From the NCBI GenBank assembly GCA_958441075.1, contig CAUCBQ010000085.1:1-8867 (forward strand): a DNA stretch of 8,867 nt, read 5' to 3'. Under the pieces are notes generated by a model. The model ran no database searches, was not told where the DNA came from, and saw only the letters and a list, made by a program, of their open reading frames with translations. This DNA comes from an uncultured Clostridiaceae bacterium (GTDB taxonomy: Bacteria > Bacillota > Clostridia > Lachnospirales > Lachnospiraceae). Positions within the stretch are counted from its first letter, which is position 1, and each line of letters starts with the position of its first letter. Below, in pieces: positions 1 through 6,715 of the stretch. A program made the position numbers and the translations under genes.

Positions 1-52
1 CTTCCCTGTTTTCAATCAATATTCAAACGAGCTTAGTGCGTTTCGCAATTAC

Positions 53-1528
53 CTAAATAATACTTTTTTCCAGAAAGAACGTATCATCATCCGGTGATGC
101 GTTTTTTCTGTTACAGGGAAAAGAGGAGCCGGAGCGGTCTGTTCTCCAGTGTCTGGGAAGAGGAATTTCCCCGGCTAAAAACAGCAGGGCGGTCAGGTTG
201 GGAAAGGCCATGAGGCCGTTCCAGAGGTCGGAAAAGAGCCAGACTGCTTCTGAACGGATCAGGCCTCCTGCCAGAACTGCCGTTAAGAAAAACAAAGGGT
301 AGAGAAAACGGGAAACCGGTAACAGAAGAGAGCATTTCAGGGTAAGATAGCAGACAGACTGTTTTCCCAGATAAAACCAGGCGATAACAGTGGCAAAGGC
401 AAATACAGCCATGGAAGCACTGATAAAAGCTTCTCCCAGATTTCCCAGACGGCACTTAAAGGACCAGGCGGCCAGTGCGGAACCTTCATAGGGAAGAGAA
501 ACTAATCCGGGTGACTGGGTTTTTGCCATACAGAGGATTACAAGGGCAGTAAGGGTGCAGAGGATTACAGTATCGAAAAATACTTCAAACATAGCCCACA
601 TCCCCTGTTTTTGGGGCGTAGTGTGTTCTGCGGGGCCGTGGAGCACAGCAAGAGTTCCCAGTCCTGCTTCATTGGAAAAAACTCCTCTGGCAATACCGCA
701 GCGCAGGCTGCGGCTGATAAAGAATCCCCCTGCGCCTCCGGCAGCGGCCTGAATATTAAATGCAGAGTCAAAAATATCTTTCAATACGCCGGGAAGCACG
801 GGAAGAGAGGAGAGGATTACGATAAAGGAAAAAAGAATGTAGATTCCAGCAGCTACGGGAACCAGACGCTCCGCAGCCCGGCCGATGCGCCTGATACCAC
901 CCCGGATTACAGCTCCGGCAAGAAGGGTGAAGCATATGGATAAAAGCCAGGCGGGAAGCTTCCATGTAAAGGCCAGGGCAGTGACGGCAGAATTGGCCTG
1001 AACCATGCTTCCCATGCCAAGTGCGCACATGATGCAGAGTACGCTGTAGAGAATTGCCATAGAGGGGATATTCAGCCCCCGTTCCATGTAGAGAAAAGGA
1101 CCGCACAGGAAGCGGCCCTCCGGTTCCCGGAGGCGGTAACGGATTCCAAGACATGTTTCTGCATAGGCAGTGATCATGCCGATAAAAGCGGAAATCCACA
1201 TCCAGAACAGAGCTCCGGGGCCTCCCGCTGTGAGGGCGGTGGCAACGCCGGCAATATTTCCTGTTCCTACAGTAGCTGCCAGGGCAGTACATACGGACTG
1301 AAACTGGCTGATGGTTTCAGGGGATTTTCTGTCTTCGGCTCCCTGTTTTATTTTGCAGCTCCTTTTTTCTGGTTTTAAAAGGCTTCCGACGGTAGCATTC
1401 CACCAGAAGGGGAATCCCAGAAACTGAAAAAAACGGCATTTTACCGTGAGAAACAGACCTACTCCCAGAAAGATAACAGGGGTCCATGGCCCCCAGACCA
1501 TCCTGTGCAGCAGTTTAAGCCATTCCAT
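53..1528 (-). CDS. AGCS-family sodium:alanine/glycine symporter
   Basis: This 491-residue polytopic membrane protein is predicted to import a small neutral amino acid (alanine or glycine) together with sodium. Family hallmarks are visible. There is an N-terminal segment WGPWTPVIFLGVGLF (residues 12-26). The AATVGTGNIAGVATAL stretch (about 84-99) is followed by GGPGALFWMW and then by AYAETCLGIRYR. In the middle-to-C-terminal half lie RGVFSNEAGLGT and QGMWAMFEVFFDTVILCTLTALVIL-like sequence, typical of AGCS carriers. The length fits the usual 450-500 residues. The ATG at 1526-1528 has a strong GGGGAGG site at 1535-1541 with 6-nt spacing, which supports this start. The last 20 or so residues are polar and not conserved-looking, and their DNA overlaps a possible plus-strand terminator. 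The gene is transcribed divergently from the phospholipase-like gene. Family assignment is firm; the exact substrate is inferred. Confidence 0.93.
   Translation of the reverse strand: MEWLKLLHRMVWGPWTPVIFLGVGLFLTVKCRFFQFLGFPFWWNATVGSLLKPEKRSCKIKQGAEDRKSPETISQFQSVCTALAATVGTGNIAGVATALTAGGPGALFWMWISAFIGMITAYAETCLGIRYRLREPEGRFLCGPFLYMERGLNIPSMAILYSVLCIMCALGMGSMVQANSAVTALAFTWKLPAWLLSICFTLLAGAVIRGGIRRIGRAAERLVPVAAGIYILFSFIVILSSLPVLPGVLKDIFDSAFNIQAAAGGAGGFFISRSLRCGIARGVFSNEAGLGTLAVLHGPAEHTTPQKQGMWAMFEVFFDTVILCTLTALVILCMAKTQSPGLVSLPYEGSALAAWSFKCRLGNLGEAFISASMAVFAFATVIAWFYLGKQSVCYLTLKCSLLLPVSRFLYPLFFLTAVLAGGLIRSEAVWLFSDLWNGLMAFPNLTALLFLAGEIPLPRHWRTDRSGSSFPCNRKNASPDDDTFFLEKSII
78..107 (+). terminator. 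possible plus-strand intrinsic terminator inside the 3' end of the symporter gene
   Basis: Bases 78-86 pair with 95-103 (9 bp including one G-T wobble, 8-nt loop), and a run of six T follows at 102-107. Read on the plus strand this is a Rho-independent terminator shape. Read on the minus strand the trailing run is poor. It would stop a plus-strand gene lying left of the window and converging on the symporter; that gene is not visible here. Confidence 0.35.
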
Positions 1529-1737
1529 AATTAACCTCCCCTAATATATGTTTGCGTCCAGATACAGGCTATGGGCGCTTTAAACAGGCTTTATATTGTG
1601 TATTCGGATAAAGGGGAAAGTATGACAGGAGGAAAATGGAGCGGAATTCCACCTCGCATTTCCAAATAGAGTGTGATAAAATAGCAGTAACAGACAACAT
1701 CAAAACTACTGCCCCACAGGCAGAAAAGAGGTGCCTT
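1529..1737. other. divergent intergenic region between symporter and phospholipase-like gene
   Basis: This gap holds the strong minus-strand RBS (1535-1541) of the symporter and a candidate plus-strand promoter near 1654-1682. It also contains an AGGAGG at 1627-1632 only 3 nt ahead of an ATG at 1636 that is in frame with the downstream gene. A 15-codon frame (1622-1669) is also present but has no support as a gene. No clear promoter for the symporter was identified: TATAAA-like and TATATT-like boxes occur on the minus strand without good -35 partners. Confidence 0.4.
1654..1682 (+). promoter_or_regulatory. candidate promoter for the phospholipase-like gene
   Basis: An extended -10 element reads TGATAAAAT (1674-1682), with a weak -35 (TCGCAT, 1654-1659) 17 nt upstream of the hexamer. 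Transcription would begin near 1690, downstream of the alternative ATG at 1636. That would make 1738 the only usable start. The -35 match is only about 3 of 6, so this is tentative. Confidence 0.35.
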
Positions 1738-2718
1738 ATGCCGGGATTTACAACCCATTATATATTAGGAATGAAGGCATACAACGACCTTCCTTCCAAC
1801 TATCTGAAATTTGTTATTACCAAGTACCGCTGGCTGTATCAGCTGGGGCTTCAGGGGCCGGATATGTTTTTTTACAACCTTCCCATCCTGCGTCACAGAG
1901 ATCACAGGAATGTGGGCTCCTATATGCATGAGCATCGTGTAAATGATTTTTTCCGCTGTGCATTTGACCGGCTTTCCAGGATTGAATCCAAGCAGCAGAA
2001 GGAAGAGGGAATGGCCTTTTTGTGCGGTTTTATCTGTCATTATATTGGGGATTCCATCTGCCATCCGTATGTCTATGGGCGGATCGGCTATGATATTCAG
2101 AATCCAGGCGGTTATTACCACGGCCTTCACGCCAAGCTGGAAAATGATATTGACGCTCTTCTTCTGAAAAAATACAAAAAGAAAAAGCCGTCCCAGTTTA
2201 ATCAGGCAGCCACTATTTGTCTGAATGGTATGGAAACTCAGTTTATTTCCGTCTTTCTTTCCGACTGCATCAATGATGCCTTTTACCGTTTAAGCAGCAA
2301 GAATCATTATCAGGTGACAGCGGGGATGATTCACAGGTCAATTCTGGCCATGCGTTTCGGCTGCCGCACCCTGGCAGATCCCAACAGCCGGAAAAAGGAC
2401 AGGATTGAATTTCTGGAATCCCTGTTTCTTAAAAATCCCATTGCCTCCAGCAAGATGGTAACAGATGTGGTAGAGGACCCGGTGTGGAGCCTGAATCTGC
2501 GCCGGGAAATCTGGTGTAACCCCTGGGACAGAAGCATTGCCTCCAGAGCGTCGGTGCCCGACTTGCTGCGACAGTGCCTTGGAAAGCTGAGTACGGTATT
2601 CTACATGATAAATGAAATTATAGACGGCGCAAAGGTACTGAGACCTGCGGCCTTTGAACGGCTTTTGATGGAGTTGGGGAATTATTCCTATCACAGCGGC
2701 CTGCCGTGTAATGATTGA
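1738..2718 (+). CDS. zinc-dependent phospholipase C family protein
   Basis: This 326-residue protein is predicted to belong to the zinc-dependent phospholipase C / S1-P1 nuclease-like fold (Pfam zinc-dependent PLC type). Numbering from the 1738 start, the likely metal-binding residues are H7 (MPGFTTHY), D42 (GLQGPDMFF), H64/H66 (MHEHR), H101, D105 and H109 (CHYIGDSICHP), and H131 with E135 in an HxxxE motif. An in-frame ATG at 1636 would add 34 polar residues with no family resemblance. I prefer 1738 because MPGFTTHY is the usual family N-terminus and a GAGGTG site (1728-1733) precedes it, although its spacing is only 4 nt. There is no signal peptide or lipobox, so the protein is probably cytoplasmic, unlike the secreted toxin phospholipases. 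Its physiological substrate is unknown. It ends 3 nt before the BirA operator of bioY. Confidence 0.85.
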   Translation: MPGFTTHYILGMKAYNDLPSNYLKFVITKYRWLYQLGLQGPDMFFYNLPILRHRDHRNVGSYMHEHRVNDFFRCAFDRLSRIESKQQKEEGMAFLCGFICHYIGDSICHPYVYGRIGYDIQNPGGYYHGLHAKLENDIDALLLKKYKKKKPSQFNQAATICLNGMETQFISVFLSDCINDAFYRLSSKNHYQVTAGMIHRSILAMRFGCRTLADPNSRKKDRIEFLESLFLKNPIASSKMVTDVVEDPVWSLNLRREIWCNPWDRSIASRASVPDLLRQCLGKLSTVFYMINEIIDGAKVLRPAAFERLLMELGNYSYHSGLPCND

Positions 2719-2721
2719 ACT

Positions 2722-2756
2722 AATTGTTAACCAATAAATAAAAAAGGTTGACAATT
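2722..2756. promoter_or_regulatory. BirA-type biotin operator upstream of bioY
   Basis: A perfect half-site AATTGTTAACC (2722-2732) faces GGTTGACAATT (2746-2756) across a 13-nt A/T-rich spacer. The halves match as an inverted repeat at 10 of 11 positions. This is the established pattern of the operator bound by the biotin protein ligase/repressor BirA (TTGTTAACC-type half-sites facing each other), and it sits directly in front of a biotin transporter gene. The right half contains the -35 box of the bioY promoter. The spacer is slightly shorter than I remember as typical. Confidence 0.85.
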
Positions 2757-2776
2757 AAAAGATCATATGATATACC
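2748..2776 (+). promoter_or_regulatory. bioY promoter overlapping the BirA operator
   Basis: A perfect -35 TTGACA (2748-2753) and a 17-nt spacer lead to TATACC (2771-2776), preceded by TG one base earlier (2768-2769), which makes an extended -10. The predicted start is near 2783, giving a short leader of roughly 27 nt. Because the -35 lies within the right half of the operator, biotin-loaded BirA would be expected to block polymerase access. Confidence 0.7.
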
Positions 2777-2809
2777 ATTCCTTGTAAAATAAAAAAGGAG
2801 TATGTGGGA

Positions 2810-3397
2810 ATGGGTACAGTTTCTGTTGAAAAATCTAAAAAAATGAGGCATTCTCCTGCCTTTACTACAAGGGAAATGGTATTGGCAGGAATGTTTGCGG
2901 CAGTGCTGGCAGTGATCTCCCAGCTGTCAATCCCTACGCCTTCTGGAGTTCCTGTGACGATTCAGGTATTTGGAGTGGCTCTTACAGGAGCTGTCCTGGG
3001 ATGGAAGCTGGGGCTGTGCTCCGTGCTGGTTTATATTCTGATCGGAGCGGTGGGACTTCCGGTGTTTGCTAATTTTGGCGGTGGTATCCGGTCACTGGCA
3101 GGGCTTACGGGCGGTTATATCTGGGCATGGCCGGTTATGGCTGTGTTCTGTGGAATTCGTCCGGGAATCAGGAGCCGAAGCCTGAATCTGGGAGTGAGGA
3201 TTTTTCTCTCCCTCATTGGTCTGGCAGCCGTGGAAATCACAGGAGGGCTCCAGTGGGCGGCCCTTTCCGGAGATATGACGGCAGGAGCAATATTTGCCTA
3301 CTCTATGGTGGCCTTTGTGCCAAAGGATATTGTGATTACAGTTTTGGGGGTTATTGTAAGTGAACCGGTGAAGCGGATCACCGACAGGAGCCGGTAG
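2810..3397 (+). CDS. bioY: BioY, substrate-binding (S) component of the biotin ECF transporter
   Basis: This integral membrane protein of 195 residues is predicted to capture biotin for import by an energy-coupling-factor (ECF) transporter. It shows the BioY pattern: IPTPSGVPVTIQVFGVALTG near residues 41-60, then LGWKLG, YILIGAVGLPVFANFGGG and LAGLTGGYIWAWP, and a late membrane segment with AYSMVAFVPKDI. The ATG at 2810 is favoured because AAGGAG (2795-2800) lies 9 nt upstream; a GTG two codons earlier is only 3 nt from that site. No EcfA ATPase or EcfT gene is present here, so it probably uses a shared ECF module encoded elsewhere. Its 3' end overlaps the convergent NTPase gene by 20 bp. Regulation by biotin through BirA is strongly suggested by the operator. 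Confidence 0.95.
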   Translation: MGTVSVEKSKKMRHSPAFTTREMVLAGMFAAVLAVISQLSIPTPSGVPVTIQVFGVALTGAVLGWKLGLCSVLVYILIGAVGLPVFANFGGGIRSLAGLTGGYIWAWPVMAVFCGIRPGIRSRSLNLGVRIFLSLIGLAAVEITGGLQWAALSGDMTAGAIFAYSMVAFVPKDIVITVLGVIVSEPVKRITDRSR

Positions 3398-3920
3398 GAA
3401 GAAAGGAACAGAGCTGCTTTAAAAGCTCAGGATCATCCCTGTTCTCTCTGGTAATCCGTATTACGGTTACATCCGGTCTGCGGGCAATTTCCTGTAAAAA
3501 TGGAGAAGCTGCCTCCTGAAGGATACCAAAGACAGGAACCGGCCCATCCAGAATCTTAAAAACCATCTGACAAAAGCGGATCGCCTCCGCCTCGTGAGGC
3601 CCCAGCTCATCCATGAGGATCAGATCTTTTTGAAGAGAATCAGATAAGGCACTGCAGCCCAGGCGGTCGAACCGTCTGGGCGTTTCATTTGGGGAAGATG
3701 AGGCAGAGGGGGCGCCGCAGATAAAAAGCAGATTTGTTTTATCTGGCCTGCAGGGCTCTGCGGCAGGAAGAAGATGGACAGAAAAGCCGGTTTTTAAAAA
3801 TTCACTGGTGCGTATGGTCAAAAAACCGCCGATCCGGCCTTCAAAATGGTTCAGAACTTTTTTCAGAAGAGTGGATTTTCCCACCTGTTTCGTACCGGTT
3901 AAAAATATATGGCGTGTCAT
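3378..3920 (-). CDS. THEP1-like nucleoside-triphosphatase
   Basis: This 180-residue soluble P-loop protein resembles the NTPase_1/THEP1 family, which hydrolyses nucleoside triphosphates in vitro and whose cellular role is poorly defined. Visible motifs are the Walker A GTKQVGKST (residues 9-17), GRIGGFLTIRT just after the first helix, the Walker B LILMDELGP (100-108), and the family's late VIRITRENRDD (153-163). It is the last gene of the importer operon. Its ATG overlaps the methyltransferase stop as ATGA (3917-3920), and a GGGAGG site at 3931-3936 lies 10 nt upstream, so translation is probably coupled. Its stop lies inside the 3' end of bioY on the other strand, and no terminator is visible. 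A role as a nucleotide-dependent chaperone or kinase for the imported ligand is possible but unproven. Confidence 0.85.
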   Translation of the reverse strand: MTRHIFLTGTKQVGKSTLLKKVLNHFEGRIGGFLTIRTSEFLKTGFSVHLLPAAEPCRPDKTNLLFICGAPSASSSPNETPRRFDRLGCSALSDSLQKDLILMDELGPHEAEAIRFCQMVFKILDGPVPVFGILQEAASPFLQEIARRPDVTVIRITRENRDDPELLKQLCSFLPTGSCR

Positions 3921-4780
3921 AAATTTTCTACCTCCCAGAGAAGCCGTCCATAGCAGGAATCGGTAATTTCTGTTATGAAGCCGTCTTCTCCCGTGTGTGC
4001 CGTCAGCCAGTCCATAACAGCGTTTTTGTTTGCCGGAGTGCGGTCGTCCGGCAAAAGCATTTTTTCCATAAGAAAATCCAGATATTCCTGATCCGGAACA
4101 ATTAATTTTTCGCTGTGACGGGATTCATAGCTGGTTTCCGGCCGGAAGCCCATGAGAAACAGAATATTAAAGGCTGCATAAAACCAGTTCCCGCTGTTTT
4201 CACGGTTCATGGATTTTTCAGGGAAAATTTCTCTCATAATCTGTTCCATGAGCCGGTTTTTTCGATACAGATGGGAAATACAGCAGCAGTGTCCCCGGCT
4301 CATTTCCATGGCTTTTAAAAGATGGTCATAGCTGCGGACCGCGGGGGTCAGGGAGCAGAATACCAGGTCGAAGGCTTTTATAAAGCCTTCTTTTTTCAGG
4401 TCCAGAGTATCAAAATTGCAGACATGGAACTGAATGTTGTTAAGTCCCATATGTTCTGCATACTGCCTTCCCTGGGCGATCATTTCAGCGGAAATGTCAA
4501 GGGCTGTGACGGAGCGCACTCTGGCTGCAAAGGGAGCCGCAAAACGGCCCGGGCCGCAGCCGATATCCGCCACAGAAAAATCCTTTTCAAGAAGACCGTG
4601 TTTTTCCAGAAAAAGGATGTCTTTTTCCTGCCGCTCATCGGTTTTTCGGTTGTTTTTCCGTTCATGAGCCCAGGAACGGGCCCGGTGATCCCAGAGCATG
4701 GGAGCAGTTTCAGGAGCGGTATAGGGGGAATTTCCGCTCCCTTTTTCCATCAGGGAAATGAAGTAGGAAAGATCGTTCAA
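3917..4780 (-). CDS. class I SAM-dependent methyltransferase
   Basis: This 287-residue protein is predicted to be a cytoplasmic Rossmann-fold methyltransferase using S-adenosylmethionine. Motif I is VADIGCGPGRF (residues 70-80), the acidic residue closing the second strand is D95 in TALDIS, and FDLVFCSLTP (137-146) fits motif IV. The C-terminal third carries no recognised domain. CCC (165-167) and nearby HCCCISH form an unusual cysteine-histidine cluster. The start is a TTG at 4778-4780, overlapping the ATPase stop as TTGA. It is supported by GAAAGGAG (4791-4798) 10 nt upstream, within the ATPase coding sequence. Tight coupling in the importer operon suggests that it acts on the imported ligand or a related chelator. 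The methyl acceptor cannot be deduced. Confidence 0.88.
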   Translation of the reverse strand: MNDLSYFISLMEKGSGNSPYTAPETAPMLWDHRARSWAHERKNNRKTDERQEKDILFLEKHGLLEKDFSVADIGCGPGRFAAPFAARVRSVTALDISAEMIAQGRQYAEHMGLNNIQFHVCNFDTLDLKKEGFIKAFDLVFCSLTPAVRSYDHLLKAMEMSRGHCCCISHLYRKNRLMEQIMREIFPEKSMNRENSGNWFYAAFNILFLMGFRPETSYESRHSEKLIVPDQEYLDFLMEKMLLPDDRTPANKNAVMDWLTAHTGEDGFITEITDSCYGRLLWEVENL

Positions 4781-5610
4781 GACAGGGCTTCTCCTTTCTG
4801 GCTGACACTTCTGTTTTTACATCCGTCAGGTGATTTTACGGGCAGGCAGATGGTTCGGGAAAGGCCGTATCGGTCCTGAATGGTTACCACATCCATTTCA
4901 ATGCCGTAAACCTTTTCAAGATTTTCGGGTGTAATCACCTGGGAGGGAGGGCCGAAGGCAGCTACGCAGCCCTGTTTCATCATAAGGACCCGGGTGCCGG
5001 AAGAGGCGGGATGCTCCGGACTGTGAGTGGACATGATGATACAGTAGCCTCTGGCAGCCAGGTCCGTAACTACATCCATGAGAAGCTGCTGGTTGGCGTA
5101 GTCCAGATTGGCGGCTGGCTCATCCATCACAAGGATTTTGGCAGACTGACAGATGGCCCGGGCGATCAGTGTAAGCTGACGCTGCCCTCCGCTGAGGGAG
5201 GTGTATTTTTTATTGGCAAGACCAAGGGCGTTGACCTTTTCAAGAGCTTCAAAAGCCGCATCCCGATCCACTGCCTTTGGGGTGTCAAAGGCGGAAAAAT
5301 GGGAGGCGCGTCCCATGAGCACTACATCCAGTACGGTGTAGGCAAAGACGGGGGAATGGTATTGGGGAATGTAGGCGATACGGTTTGCCAGTTCCCGGGG
5401 GGAAAGCCCTGAGAGATCCTGTCCGTTTATGAGAATGCGTCCTCCTGAAAGGGGGAGAGAGCCCAGAAGCATCCGGAAGAGGGTGGTTTTTCCGCAGCCA
5501 TTGGGGCCGGCAAGACAGAGAATCTCTCCTTTTTCAGCTTCGCAGCTGACATTTTTTACAATATCACCCTTTCCGTATCCGCCGGAGACATTCTGCAGTT
5601 GTAAAAGCAT
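4777..5610 (-). CDS. ABC importer ATP-binding protein, iron-siderophore/cobalamin (FecE/BtuD) class
   Basis: This 277-residue cytoplasmic ATPase powers the adjacent permease. All ABC motifs are intact: Walker A GPNGCGKTT (35-43), Q-loop IPQYHSP with Q83, signature LSGGQRQL (139-146), Walker B ILVMDEP (159-165), D-loop AANLD, and H-loop STHS with H196. The LMGR-x-H sequence after the Q-loop is typical of the FecE/FhuC/BtuD class. The ATG at 5608-5610 has an AAAGGAG site just upstream, and the gene begins 6 nt after the permease stop. A C-terminal tail of about 60 residues beyond the core motifs contains the shared junction with the methyltransferase gene. The transport class is firm; the ligand is not determined. 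Confidence 0.95.
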   Translation of the reverse strand: MLLQLQNVSGGYGKGDIVKNVSCEAEKGEILCLAGPNGCGKTTLFRMLLGSLPLSGGRILINGQDLSGLSPRELANRIAYIPQYHSPVFAYTVLDVVLMGRASHFSAFDTPKAVDRDAAFEALEKVNALGLANKKYTSLSGGQRQLTLIARAICQSAKILVMDEPAANLDYANQQLLMDVVTDLAARGYCIIMSTHSPEHPASSGTRVLMMKQGCVAAFGPPSQVITPENLEKVYGIEMDVVTIQDRYGLSRTICLPVKSPDGCKNRSVSQKGEALS

Positions 5611-5616
5611 AGTCGG

Positions 5617-6654
5617 TTACTCCTTTCGCTGAATGATAAGAGATACAAAAAAGGGCGCTCCCATGATGGCGGTTACAACGCCCAGAGGCAGCTCCAGGGA
5701 AAGAAGGGAGCGGGCCAGATCATCCATCAGAACCAGATAGGCGGCTCCCAGCATGGCGCTGGCAGGAATCAGACGGCCGTAGTCAGCGCCCACCAGAGCC
5801 CGGGCCATGTGGGGAATCATCAGCCCTACCCAGCCGATGAGGCCGCCAAGACAGACAGAGGCGGCGCTTAAGAGGGTAGAGGCGGCAATCAGAACCAGAC
5901 GGTAAAGTCGGATATTGATTCCCAGGCTTTTTGCCTCTTCCTCATCCAGCGTGAGAAGATTGATGCGCCAGCGCAGAAGAAAGATAAGGATCAGTCCCAC
6001 AGACATGGGAATCAGTCCCCACAGGAAGGAACGGGTGTCTGTTTTTGTAAGGCTTCCCATGAGCCAGAAGGTAATCTGCTGGAGTACGTCATTTGGATCA
6101 GCTACATATTTAATCATGGTTACACCCGCATTGCACAGCGCCATAATCATGGAACCGGTCAGAACCAGGCTCAGGGTCCGGGAGTGGGAGGATCTGCAGC
6201 TGATCAGATAGGACGCCGCTACTGCCGCTGTGCCTCCTGCAAAGGCAGACAGCTGTATAAGCCAGTTAGAGGCTCCCAGAAGAATAGCAAGGGCAGCGCC
6301 CAGACTGGCTCCGGAGGACACTCCCAGAATATCTGGAGAAACCAGAGGATTGCGGAACATTCCCTGGTAGGCAGCGCCTGCCACTGACAGGGAAGCTCCG
6401 ATAAAGACAGCGGAAAGAATCCGGGGGAGACGGATATTCCAGAAAATGGTAATTGCCTGAGGAAGAAGCTCTCCCTCATAGCCGAACCGGGATAAAAATG
6501 CCTTTACTACCTGAGAGGGGGATAAGGGATAGTAGCCTATCCAGAAGGATAAAAGAACTGCGGCAAATAGAAAAATGAGCAGTCCGGTACTCATAAGGCG
6601 GTACCGCCTTCTCTGAACCGCTTCCTGCTTTACTTCGAGATGATGATTAAACAT
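5617..6654 (-). CDS. FecCD-type ABC importer permease
   Basis: This 345-residue multi-spanning permease belongs to the BtuC/FecCD family and forms the membrane channel for metal-chelate or cobalamin import. After a hydrophilic start (residues 1-20) comes the first membrane helix (about 22-40). The family pattern IRLPRILSAVFIGASLSVAG (74-93) follows, then YQGMFRNPLVSPDILGVSSGA. Near the C-terminus GWVGLMIPHMARALVGAD, the DDLAR motif, and ELPLGVVTAIMGAPFF are diagnostic. The length is normal. It is the first gene of the minus-strand operon, driven by the promoter at 6749-6777 with a leader of about 88 nt. Upstream of the ATG is a purine-rich AGGAAAGGCGG (6663-6673). Only one permease gene is present, so the channel is presumably a homodimer. 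Confidence 0.95.
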   Translation of the reverse strand: MFNHHLEVKQEAVQRRRYRLMSTGLLIFLFAAVLLSFWIGYYPLSPSQVVKAFLSRFGYEGELLPQAITIFWNIRLPRILSAVFIGASLSVAGAAYQGMFRNPLVSPDILGVSSGASLGAALAILLGASNWLIQLSAFAGGTAAVAASYLISCRSSHSRTLSLVLTGSMIMALCNAGVTMIKYVADPNDVLQQITFWLMGSLTKTDTRSFLWGLIPMSVGLILIFLLRWRINLLTLDEEEAKSLGINIRLYRLVLIAASTLLSAASVCLGGLIGWVGLMIPHMARALVGADYGRLIPASAMLGAAYLVLMDDLARSLLSLELPLGVVTAIMGAPFFVSLIIQRKE

Positions 6655-6678
6655 GGACGTTTCCGCCTTTCCTGATGC

Positions 6679-6707
6679 TTGACAAAAAAAATTTCCCGTG
6701 CTAGGAT
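6679..6707 (+). promoter_or_regulatory. sigma-A-type promoter for the substrate-binding lipoprotein
   Basis: A perfect -35 TTGACA (6679-6684), a 17-nt spacer and TAGGAT (6702-6707) form a good plus-strand promoter. Transcription would start around 6714, immediately before the left arm of the inverted repeat, leaving a leader of about 79 nt to the lipoprotein ATG. A weaker alternative -10 TATAAA lies at 6758-6763 without a convincing -35. Confidence 0.65.
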
Positions 6708-6715
6708 GAAATTAT

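Noticed and set aside
1..52. Possible gene or RNA at the left edge
   Set aside because: The 52 bases hold no open frame, RNA fold or repeat that I can support.
768..1292. 174-residue minus-strand open frame inside the symporter gene
   Set aside because: It is out of frame with the AGCS gene, is rich in Arg/Cys/His/Ser as expected for a shadow frame, and has no recognisable domain; the overlapping AGCS frame is clearly real.
2338..2754. 138-residue minus-strand open frame opposite the phospholipase-like gene
   Set aside because: It starts within the BirA operator/promoter region, is antisense to conserved coding sequence, and has no domain pattern.
2804..2809. GTG at 2804 as the bioY start
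   Set aside because: It is only 3 nt from the AAGGAG site, while the ATG at 2810 has 9-nt spacing; it would add only two residues.
4322..4879. 185-residue plus-strand open frame opposite the methyltransferase and ATPase
   Set aside because: It runs antisense to two genes with intact catalytic motifs, has no convincing RBS or domain, and looks like a shadow of high-GC third positions.
5011..5412. 133-residue plus-strand open frame opposite the ABC ATPase
   Set aside because: It is antisense to the Walker A-to-B region of a conserved ATPase and has no family features.
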